Below are positions 54,925-64,000 of a DNA stretch of 64,000 nucleotides, piece by piece. The stretch's first letter is position 1. Every line of letters begins with the position of its first letter. Source of the DNA: Agarophyton chilense (Eukaryota > Rhodophyta > Florideophyceae > Gracilariales > Gracilariaceae). The stretch covers positions 1,364,001-1,428,000 of the forward strand of contig JARGXX010000099.1 of NCBI GenBank assembly GCA_030374765.1, read 5' to 3'. The notes beneath the pieces are model-generated. The model saw only the letters and a list, made by a program, of their open reading frames with translations, searched no databases and was not told the DNA's origin. The translations under genes and the position numbers were made by a program.

Positions 54925-54990
54925 TACAGTGCGTTTCAAAAACATATCCCTTCCTAAAACCGGGCCAAAAATGGCGTTTTCCGTACTGTA
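54925..54990 (+). repeat. 66-bp mini-element, copy 2
   Basis: TACAGTGCG...CGTACTGTA, same length and layout as 50740-50805 in inverse orientation. Confidence 0.6.
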
Positions 54991-56369
54991 GAGCCAATTT
55001 CTCACCGAATAAAACCTTTTACCATTATGACTTCTGTACCGCTTTTATCTTGCCAAAACTATATAAAAATTATTAGATTGGACCACAAAGGCATGATCCC
55101 AACTTTTATAGCGCAAAAACAAATAGAAATCCCAAGAACAAACAATTATTACAGAAAACTCTGTTCGGTATGAAGTCAGGCGATGTTTGAGCCATACCGC
55201 ATTCTTTCTAACACAAAAACGCGTGTAAGTAAGCTTTATCTGTTCTGTGATACGTCATCGTGCAAAACAAATGGAAACAAAACAGTGTTTGAATGTAAAA
55301 TGTCCTTAAATATGACGCAAAAAGTCAAAACTGGTTAAACTATACAACAACAAAAGAATCTTCTTTTGAAAACGCACCATAAACGCAAACGTGCGTTGTC
55401 TTCTTCAGAAAAGCCTCATTTTCAAAAAGTATGAAAAAAGAAATTTTTGTGTTCGAAAACTGTGAATATGGACGAAACATGTTTCTACAAATTCTATAAG
55501 CATGATAATTGCAAATCAAATTTGAGTTTTGTAAGAAATTTCTTTGTATATACATCTGAGATGGTTTAAAATGGCATATTTAAAGTAACACCAATTAAAA
55601 TAGCGATTTTAAAAGCTTAAATGGCTTAAAAAAGTTATGATAAAGTGTTAGAAAGTTATATGCTACTTTATTTCTACTTTACGTATGAATTAAATTATGA
55701 TTTTTAGCAGGATAGTGCGCTTGTAAAACAGTCAAATGTTTAGAAACAGTACATCAATGGTTTAAATATGACTGATACGGATCTTTCATGACGAATTTCC
55801 GATGTACACTTTACTGAAAACACCAACGGAGTGCTAGATCAGATGAGTTATGGGCAAATTAGACAGTTCAGTACAGTTTTTTATTCGAAAGCTTGTATCA
55901 CAAATTACTATGACAAAATAACGTTTAATTTAATTCATTTTTTTATTGAATAAATGATAACACTCTCTGTAAGTTTCAGTAGGGTTAAAAAGGCGAAAAC
56001 AAAGTACTAATCGAAAAGGCAATTTACGAAATATTTGTGCAAGGGATATGTTTTTAAAACAGACTTTACCTTTTTGTGTTCCACATTCAAACAGAACGAG
56101 TAGAATGTGAGAGGAAGACTTTAACCAGACTGTATTGTTTGACATTGAGTACAGAGGCCGATATAAAACAATAAAAAACGTTCATGTTAAAACACCCCCT
56201 GAGTTCTCGAGATATGCTCAAAATACTTGATTCCAAAACTATAGGACCAAAACGAAAACACTTTTTTTCGCGACAAACTTCAATTCCAAACAGTAACAAA
56301 TCCATACAGAATGAATAGAACAGGTAGACACACCCAAACCGCAGTTGAATCGCAAATTGTACATGAAAA
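54991..56369. other. A/T-rich mariner-like debris
   Basis: Stop-dense A/T-rich sequence. A terminus-like AAGGGATATGTTTTTAAAAC occurs at 56041-56060. No assignable gene. Confidence 0.4.
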
Positions 56370-56520
56370 ATGCCTCGGGAAACCACCCTTACCGCTGGAG
56401 GAAAATGTTATTGCTCATTTTCAAGACAATTTGACACACTGAGTTATCGCAAAAGAAATGAGCAGATTTAAAACAGTACTCACCAATTTGTTAAAAACTC
56501 CGGCAGCGTAAGGAACAAAA
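56370..56520 (+). pseudogene. Tc1/mariner transposase HTH fragment
   Basis: Reads LPLEENVIAHFQDNLTH then VIAKEMSRFKTVLTNLLKTP, a helix-turn-helix like that of mariner/IS630 transposases and of the relic at 50413-50655. It is truncated by a second terminus near 56520. Confidence 0.45.
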
Positions 56521-56800
56521 CTTCTGTTTCAAAATCATATCCCTTGCCCAACATTTCCGAAAAAGACGTTTTGGTTACAGTACAACTAGCAAAATCAGTT
56601 TGTAAATTTTGATGTAAGCATACTGTTTCAAAATCATAACCTTTATTGCATCCTTTTTACCATTATGCGAATTCATTAGTTGTTTTAGCTTCTTTAACCA
56701 GCATAATGCTTATAAAACGCTTCAGCTTTTATTCTATAAAAGGATTTATAGCATTACTGCCAGTAATGCTGTTAATGATTTTATAGAATCAATGCTGCTC
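56520..56800. repeat. second copy of mariner 3' end
   Basis: Similar to 49505-49760 in the same orientation, including CTGTTTCAAAATCATA blocks at both 56525 and 56626, and TAGCATTACTG-type sequence near 56750. A truncated sibling of the relic at 49617-50700. Confidence 0.5.
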
Positions 56801-56920
56801 TATCTCAAACCCGCGTACAAGTCATATTAAGACTTGTACCCAGGTTGGGGATTAAGCTTTCAATACTTTAAGCTTCGACACGAAAATCTTCGGTGATGTA
56901 TGACCATGAGCTAACTCGTA

Positions 56921-58084
56921 TTAAATTAACGGTGGAAGTGGAGTTGCTGTATAGACTCTTCGTTGTAGTTTTATCACTATGGGCACCGCTGAGCCATCAT
57001 CCAGCGCGACAAGCCGTCCATGGAGGAGGATTGCTTCAATTAACTTGTCGCAATAGTCACATTCTAGTACAACTGGTGCAGCAGGCGATTTATAGACAAT
57101 AAATCTCACCATCACTGAAAACTTTTCGATTCGAACGAGCAGCCTCACTGTTCCAAGTGTTTGCACTGCATTCTTTTTACCCTTCCAGATATACGGCCCC
57201 AGACTGTAGTGGATATGTTGCATGTCTTTTGATGATAGTTCGGAGATCTGATTAGATTTCGGTCCTGTCTCTGGCTCCAGGACGGTAAAGAGGCGGGTTA
57301 ATAAATTCTTATCCGAGCCAATATCAGCGTAAACGTTATAGTTTTTCTTCTGCAATATCATAATGGAGTTCTTTTGTTCCGACGGACAAACGTAGCGTCG
57401 CCATGGGCGTTTAAGTTCACAAACGAACAGTACTCGCTTTCCAACGGACGGATTCAATCCGCTCGACGGAATATGATGAGTTCCCATCAACATCTTGGAA
57501 CTCCAAATGTAGAAAAAGGGAGGGAGTTCTCCCTTGACAAAACTAGAGTGCGGCCTAGGACCGACCCGTAGGGGTTCCCTCACTTAGTTTTCCGACGGAT
57601 TCGTTTCGTTCGCTCTAAAGTTGTTACTCCTAAATGGTGGGTTTGACGTCGAAAATTCGGGGATTTTAACCACTAGGGCTCTATATTGACGTCTGGGGCT
57701 GTAGTTAAGCCATGCCTTCACTCTTCACTAATTATCGGCCGGCACTCAGTTTCTTTCCTCCTCCGAGAGGGCTTCATAATTCGCGAGAACGCGCATGAAA
57801 TCCTTTGCAGGAAGTGTGCATTCTGCCTATAGATGATGACGATCGTAGCATAGGTACCATATTCACGTTTCTAGGCGTGTTGCTATCATTGGCTAGGATC
57901 TGTTTGCAACCCGAGTGTCCACCAATCCGGGTTTTCCATTCTTTAACCCTCCCTCTAGCCGAACCCTATACGCACAATATACTGGGCGTCTGCCCTCCAT
58001 CGCCATTACGGCTTCTTCATCCAGTGACTCCGAATGAGTTGACTCGTCCGTGGGTACTGATGACTGCTGATAATTGAAGGGCAA
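56921..58084 (-). pseudogene. Ty3 relic E (gag end and protease)
   Basis: 56921-57583 reads KKNYNVYADIGSDKNLLTRL followed by the protease region in which the catalytic DTGA motif is destroyed (VLEPETG), then SPAAPVVLECDYCDKLIEAI, matching the protease of copies B and C. 57893-58084 probably covers the gag C-terminus. More diverged than the other copies. Confidence 0.65.
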
Positions 58085-58367
58085 TGCCCTTCAAGGGGGT
58101 TTCTTCCCAGGACTTAGAGATTTCGCTCGCTTGAGGACTAGCTTGGTCTATGACAAGCTATACCGCTATTGCGTGCTGACGGCCGGTTAGGACCGGAAGG
58201 GCACACTAGTGGAACACGTGGATTGCACGGATGCCGACGCTCGAGTGCGAGGCGTGCCACACGTGGCCCGGGTTCTACCTAATGGTTAGTATTATTTAGT
58301 AATTTTTAGTATTTATTTGGCTACGCAATCGCTATTTAGTGTCTATTTTTGGGCGCGCGCCCACTGT
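58085..58367. other. no recognisable gene
   Basis: Spacer between relic E and the presumed LTR of copy C. It includes a TTTAGTATTTATTTGG A/T-rich segment. Confidence 0.4.
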
Positions 58368-58962
58368 CAGGGGCCGCGCGCCACACTACTTAGGAGGTTG
58401 AGCACTGCTCCCCAGTAAACACCATCTTGGGAAATCTCAAGGACGGAGTCTTGGCTCTGAACTCTTCGCCTTCGGCGCGTCTTGACCGCATACTGCGTGA
58501 GCGCGCGTTGCACGTTAGTTCATCCACCCCTTTGTCGACCAGAGTGCTACCACCAGCGTGAGTTCATATTCAAATCGCCGACACTTGTTGTAGTCTCGCC
58601 CCTGTGTAGGGTTTCGCCACCGATTTCCTCTTGTTCTCCTTTTGGGCTCTCGTGAGTGGCCACCCCACTCACCCCGCTCGTCCACCTTATACGAGTGTTT
58701 CCTCGCTCCTTTTCCGACAATCGCCGTGGTACCTCTCCGCCTAGGACTGGTCACGCCCCAGACTGTGCCGCGCTCACCTAAACACTCTAGGTATATCCCG
58801 CCGGATTGGCCTCGGTCTTACACCCGACTCCGTCGTGCCTTTCCAGAGTGGCTCTGTTCCTGTGCTCCGCTGGGACGTGTCTCCGCCGCCTGAGGCGTGT
58901 CTCTCAAGAGAGGAAGGTCCCGAACATCTTCGTGGTGTCTCCGCTCCAAGCGTTGTCCTACA
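58368..58962 (+). repeat. Ty3 copy C presumed 5' LTR
   Basis: Ends with CCTACA at 58962, three bases before the primer-binding site TGGTCTCCCGACTT (58966-58979). The start is placed at TGTCAGGGGCC (58368) only because it begins with TG and gives a plausible length of 595 bp. The matching 3' LTR is outside the window, so the left boundary is uncertain. Confidence 0.45.
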
Positions 58963-58965
58963 AAC

Positions 58966-58979
58966 TGGTCTCCCGACTT
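58966..58979 (+). promoter_or_regulatory. Ty3 copy C primer-binding site
   Basis: TGGTCTCCCGACTT, identical to copy B. Confidence 0.75.
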
Positions 58980-59127
58980 AAAAGTTTGAGTCGGGCACAC
59001 TCAGTCACGATTAATCGGAAAGAGGACTCACAAATTGAGGTTGATCTCAGTTGCCCTCTTTGAGGAAGTTTCTTGGCCCCACTAGCCGATCGGATTTGGA
59101 TATTCACGTGTAACGGACTCTTATCTC

Positions 59128-61200
59128 ATGTCGTCCAAAGACCGTCCGAGGACGCAGAGTCCAACCGGTGTACCGGAACCCTCGCAACCATCCCGTATCC
59201 CGGTCCGTTCACGATATCATACCGGTGGATTGACTGGCGTGCCAGGTGGAAGGACCTGGAGACCTCGTGTCTCTGATTCGACACCCCCAGCAAGTGGAGC
59301 AGGACCGGCGTCTGCCGCCGCCCTGATGCTCTCCACTGCGAGGGACGTCACGCCCCATCCCAGCCTTGCAGCTGTGGAAGAGCAACCCCGCTCTATGCGG
59401 GAAACTCAAGTCATCCTTGCAGAGGAGTTCGATTCCCTTCGCAAGAAGGTAAACGACACTGTTGCGCAGGATTTTTCTGAGGACCTCCGTGTCCTCCGTG
59501 CGGATGTGACCTCGATTCTAGAGTCCCTTGGTGGACCCTCGTCCTTTGTCAAGGACGCCACGGACAAGTTCTCGCGCGTCCGAAGCCGTCTCGAGACTTT
59601 GGAACAAACCCTAATGTCGGGGAATGATCCGGCTGAGCCGGTTGCAGTATCCCACAAGGGAAATAAGGAAGAGAACCGCCATGCTCGAAGGAAGCGAAGA
59701 AACACGGATCCCGAAACGTCGGACTCCTCATTCTCGGAGTCCGACTCTTCCGAATCATCGGTGGAAGTAGCTCGCCGTGAGCGTTCCTCACGCTCTAAGC
59801 GGTCAACAGCCACCCATGGTGTGATCCGCGCCCGCACGAAGGGAAGGAAGCACACAGGTTTGAAGGAGCTGAAACCGACCAATTTGCTCTTTAAGAAGCT
59901 CTTATCATACCGGTACTACCGTTTGGAGGACTTCTCTTTGGATCGTACACCCCGTGGTACGGGAAGAGTAAAGGACTGCATTAAGCGAATGCAGCTCTCA
60001 CTACGAAACCAGTGGTTTTCTGGAGAAGACCCTATATTGGTGTTGGATTTCTTGGCACGCTTTGTCGCGGAAGCTGACATCCTTGGAATGAACGAGGGAC
60101 AGGCCTACATTTCCTTACCGTACTTCTTACGTGGGCTTGCAGAAGATCAGTATCACTCTGTCAGAGGTACATCAAGCGCGTCCGAAGGAGGGATAACCTG
60201 CTGGCCTGAAGCATTTCAGTACCTCCTGAGGTCATATGCTACTAACTCCGCCATTCAGCAGGCTATACGCGCCCTGCAGGACACTCGCCAACGTCCAGGC
60301 GAGTTGGAAACCGATTATTTGTCGCGCCTTAACAAGGCCTTCCACCGATGTGGCAATGTTTACCCCGCTGAAGAGCGTTGTACCATGTTTGTCGATGGTT
60401 TGGACCCGGCGATCCGGACTCTTGTTGCTCGACGCCGAGAAGATAGACCTGAAGCCACGTTTTTGGAACTAGTGCAGTTCGCTCGCGCAGAAGGTGAAGC
60501 CCTGCGCGCACGCACTCCTGGATCCAGGGTTAGGTCCGCAAATGCGTTGATGTTACAACCGGGTACCCCGTCAGCTTCGATGATCGACGAACAGGCCTCT
60601 CGAAGGGATTATGATAACGTGCAGCTAGCCCATAGCGACGTTCATTCCATCCCGACAACGGAGTTACCCTCAGCCTTGGACGACTCACAATACGTGATTG
60701 ACGATGACACGCTACTCTATGCGGATAGTGGTCGCGTTCGTACGCCACGCGTCCCACACGAGAGTGTTAATGTCCGCTTTTCGCGTTCTGGTTGGAGAGA
60801 TACCCGCCCCGCGGTGAAGTTCGCCGAGCCTCGCCACCCAACACCGGCTTCTCGTCTGATTGTCATCTCCGCTACGAACCAGGTCATACTTTTCCACAAT
60901 GTGTGTTGTCTCTCCGAGAATGGGCACAAGTCGTAGTCAATTACGAGGCCCTATCCCCGGAGGACAAAGGAGCTGTTCCGATTGAATCGTATATCCGTGC
61001 TCGAACGGATGTTCCACGTCACGTGTTGCTTCCCCGAGTTCGGGTGGTACCTGCACCGGAATCCCGTGTCACCGACGTGTTCGGTCACCCCACCGCTTCT
61101 GCGGAATCTTCTAGACCTGATGCCCAGGCGTTGCCCGTTCAACGCCCTGAGCAGCCGCCTCCGGCGGAGCAGGCCCAGAAAACTAAATGTGGTAGTCTCC
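59128..61200 (+). pseudogene. Ty3 copy C gag
   Basis: The ATG at 59128 (MSSKDRPRTQS) opens a 602-codon frame with a coiled coil (SLRKKVNDTVAQDF), a Ser-rich hinge, and the capsid region ELKPTNLLFKKLLSYRYYRL and YISLPYFLRGLAEDQ. Near 60850 the reading shifts one frame; the zinc knuckle then appears as CHLRYEPGHTFPQC, lacking the second Cys of CCHC. The shifted frame passes the pol junction near 61190 without a stop. The indel and altered knuckle suggest inactivity. Confidence 0.8.
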
Positions 61201-63507
61201 TCTCAAGGAGGGGCGCCCTCAGAGTCGAGGTTGACGGCGCCCAAGGCGTCCAAGCCTCGCTCCCTGGTCAAAATCCTTTCAAGGAAAGAGGCAGTCAATG
61301 ACGTGAACTCGGAACAATTTAGTGTTCAGCGTCGTCCGTTGAAAGTTGTTTCCCATAACCGGTTCCCTGATAGAGTTCTGGTGATGGCAAAGAGAAACTA
61401 CAAGGTCTATGTTGACCTTGGCCTTTCACCCCAGTTTATGGTGCGACACCTTACCGTCTTAGACACCGGTGCCGGTCCGAACTTTGTCGTGGAGGAATTG
61501 TTACCGCCTGCTTTGCAGTCTAGGATCTGCCGCGACCACGTCCCGGAGGTCGCTGACGCGAAGAACACACCGTTGGATACGGTGGGGTCCATAGAACTGG
61601 TAGTCCGCGTTGGCGCTCGCGTGGTGAAACTCGACTTCGTCGTATGTCGGAAATTAGCCGCCCCAGTCATCTTGGGTTGCGACTTTTGCGACCGCTTCGT
61701 CGAAGCGATCTTCCCCCGCCAACGGCGTGTCGAGATGGAGGATGGATCTTCCACTCCGATCGTTCGTCGTCCGCTTACGCGTGCCACGAAAAAGCATGTC
61801 CCGCTACCGGCAGCACAGGAACCTGGACCGGATAACCGTGAATCTAATAAGCTCCGCGTCGCAGCGTCGTTGTGCGTCTCGCCTGAGTCCCAAATGATGG
61901 TGAAAGTAACCTCCCGTCAACACGGACTCCGGGTTTTGCAACCATCGTCGCCACTGTATGACAGGGACAGCCTCGCAATTGCGAATGGAATCGTCCATTT
62001 GGAGCCAAACCAACCGTTTCACGTGCTGATCGCTAATCTAGGGACTGTACCCCAGTATCTGGTGAAGAACCAAGTGATAGGGTCCATCATGCCGCACCCC
62101 ATCGCTATGGTGCCGACAAAGCTGACCGCAGCTGACGTTCTCGGACTCGTTCACTCTAAGGAGGGGGACAGCCCGGAACCCGTTTCATCACCGGTACTCG
62201 GGGTTCAACCTGTAACATGAGGGACGCAGCCCGTTTCAACGAGTGGTGACCGCCCCGATCCAGTCCAAGAACTCGAGGACCTGGATCTCAGCCACGTCCC
62301 GGAGTCATACTGCCATCGATTGCCAGAACTTTTAAGGGACTTCACCACTATGTGGGACGGCTCCCTTGGTGAGATTACCACTACGGAACACCGGATTGAT
62401 TTGCTACCGGACACCCGACCCATCTCTCAACACCCATACCGTGTCGGACCCGCTGCACGCGAGGAGGAAAAAGCACAAGTGGATAAAATGCTTCGAGCAG
62501 GAGTCATTAAACCGGTTCAGTCGCCGTGGGCTTCTCCAGTAGTACTGGCTCCAAAGCAGGATGGTTCCTGGAGGTTTTGCGTCGACTACGGTCGGTTGAG
62601 TGCCGTCACAGTCAAGGACGTGTATCCAATCCCAAGAATGAACGAGTACATTGACTCGCTGGGCACCCCCACCGTCTTTACAACCCTAGACACCAATTGG
62701 GGATACTGGCAAGTTCCGGTAAGGAAGCAAGACCAGGATAAAACCGCTTTCGCGTCTCACTCCGGAATCTACCGTTTCAAACGGATGCCTTTTGGTCTTA
62801 CCAACGCTCCCGCTACTTTCCAGCGAGCCATCGACATCCTACTAGCCCGCTTCAAATGGCGTACCTGCCTGGTCTACCTGGATGACATAATCGTCTTCTC
62901 AGATAATCTGGACAAACATCTCACTCATGTGAGGGATATCATGACCACGCTTCGTGATGCGGGTGTAACTATTAAGTTGAAGAAATGTGACTATTTCAGG
63001 GACATCGTGAAGTATCTCGGCCATGTTATCCGTCCAGGACGTGTTAAAATCGAGGAGACTCGTGTTAAGTCACTCAAACAGGCTAAAGAACCGCGGACGC
63101 AAACCGAGATTCGTTCCTTTCTGGGAATCGCGAACGTCTACCGACGATTCATCCCGCACTTTGCGTACAAAGCTGCACCGTTAAAAGCGCTTTTGCGGAA
63201 AGGCCAATCACCAAAACTGGACCCCTTAACCCCCGTTCAAACGGAATCGTTCAACTCTCTTAAGGATTCTGTCATCTCCACCCCAATCCTCTCGTTGCTC
63301 AAGCCTGGAAGGCCCTTCACCGTAGATACGGACGCCAGCGACTACCAAGTAGGTTGTGCACTGTTTCAAACTGCACCAAATTGGGAAAGACGCCCCGTAG
63401 GGTACTGGCCCCGATCGCTAAACGTCCACGAGAAGAATTACTCCGTCTCGGAGAATGATTGCCTTGCAATATTGTGGGAATTACAAACTTTGCGCCCCTA
63501 TCTCATG
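61190..63507 (+). pseudogene. Ty3 copy C pol, truncated in RNase H by T1
   Basis: Same frame from the gag junction to 63507 with one TGA at 62218-62220. Protease VLDTGAGPNFV near 61458; reverse transcriptase FCVDYGRLSAV, PFGLTNAPATFQ and YLDDIIVFS near 62875; RNase H VDTDASDYQVGCALF near 63330 and SENDCLAILWELQTLRPYLM, where the frame is cut by the T1 terminus. Integrase is absent from the window and would lie beyond the inserted element. Confidence 0.88.
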
Positions 63508-64000
63508 CGTCTGTGTTCTCGGAATGCTAGATAAGTGTGCTAGATAGCTAGTTTTGTAAATAAAAAGCCAAAAAATCTAAGAATTTTGCAGATTGCGCTA
63601 GTTCGGCACCTGAGAAAGAAATATTTGGAAATAAGAACTCCATGCATCTTAGTGTTTTGACCACTTAATGCAGTTTAATCTGCATTTGCAGTTTACTGGT
63701 CACTTTTGACCGCTCTATGTGGAGATCCATACCAAGGCAGTCGTCAGTACCTTCTACCTCATTACTGGCTTTTTTGCTTACTAGGCTCCAGCGTTCCACC
63801 GGGAGGATATTTGAGGTTGAAGAAGTCCACCACCGCATTCTCAACCTCGTCCACCTCCCCACTGCTCAAGTTCCTCACACCCGGCTGCCCCACCACACAC
63901 ACATTCCCACCCTTCTTCTCCACATCCCTACCAACCCTCCTCTTCTTCAGCCGACTCTCTCCAACTCCTCCCCCTTTCCATTCCTCTCTCCCCTTCTTCA
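63508..64000 (-). mobile_element. second T1-family element, one end
   Basis: The terminal repeat at 63508-63530 (CGTCTGTGTTCTCGG) and all sequence to the window edge match the reverse complement of about 21085-21585 at roughly 97%. It includes the end of the conserved basic ORF on the minus strand (stop near 63767, tail GGTLEPSKQKSQ). It is inserted after the Met codon of LRPYLM in Ty3 copy C. Confidence 0.85.

Overview
The window is nuclear DNA from a eukaryote with a repeat-dominated genome. Only two host-like genes are evident, both intronless: a NIT1-type amidase (51283-52134, +) and a GH47 mannosidase-family protein (52228-54072, -). They converge with 93 bp between their stop codons. 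Everything else recognisable is mobile-element sequence in various states of decay. Intronless, closely packed genes in a sea of Ty3/Gypsy elements would fit a red alga of the Chondrus/Gracilaria type, but this is inference and no gene here proves the lineage.

Layout. 1-4377: 3' part of a Ty3/Gypsy chromovirus (copy A) with an opposite-strand ORF. 4739-5635: broken gene resembling SANT/Myb-like proteins. 5717-21585: a 15.9 kb DNA transposon (called T1 here) with 23-bp terminal inverted repeats. 21640-23275: PIF/Harbinger relic. 23604-25250: piggyBac-like relic. 25215-29502: long diverged inverted repeats around a Ty3 gag-LTR relic (copy D). 29503-34584: nothing convincing. 34585-49509: one hAT element with BED finger and transposase fragments, split by a complete 11.8 kb Ty3 element (copy B, 37329-49088). 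49617-50805: mariner relic and a 66-bp mini-element. 51283-54072: the two host genes. 54925-56800: second mini-element and more mariner debris. 56921-58084: Ty3 relic E. 58368-63507: Ty3 copy C (5' LTR, gag, protease, reverse transcriptase), cut in RNase H by the end of a second T1 element, which runs off the window at 64000.

T1 is the notable object. It encodes a large Plavaka/CACTA-like transposase and a suite of chromatin/DNA-modification genes: a beta-class adenine/cytosine-N4 type DNA methyltransferase fused to a SET domain, a ParB/sulfiredoxin-fold protein followed in the same frame by a 2-oxoglutarate/Fe(II)-oxygenase-like region, an 866-aa unknown nuclear-looking protein, a multipass membrane protein and a conserved basic terminal ORF. 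The methyltransferase and ParB-like genes diverge from a 667-bp interval holding four evenly spaced 14-bp palindromes and two 27-bp palindromes, arranged like an operator or parS-type array. This copy carries several in-frame stops and frameshifts, so it may be non-autonomous, or some breaks may be unrecognised introns or sequence errors.

The Ty3 copies share a primer-binding site (TGGTCTCCCGACTT). Copies A and B both carry an antisense ORF between the chromodomain and the 3' LTR. Copy B has a good candidate -1 frameshift site at the gag-pol junction.
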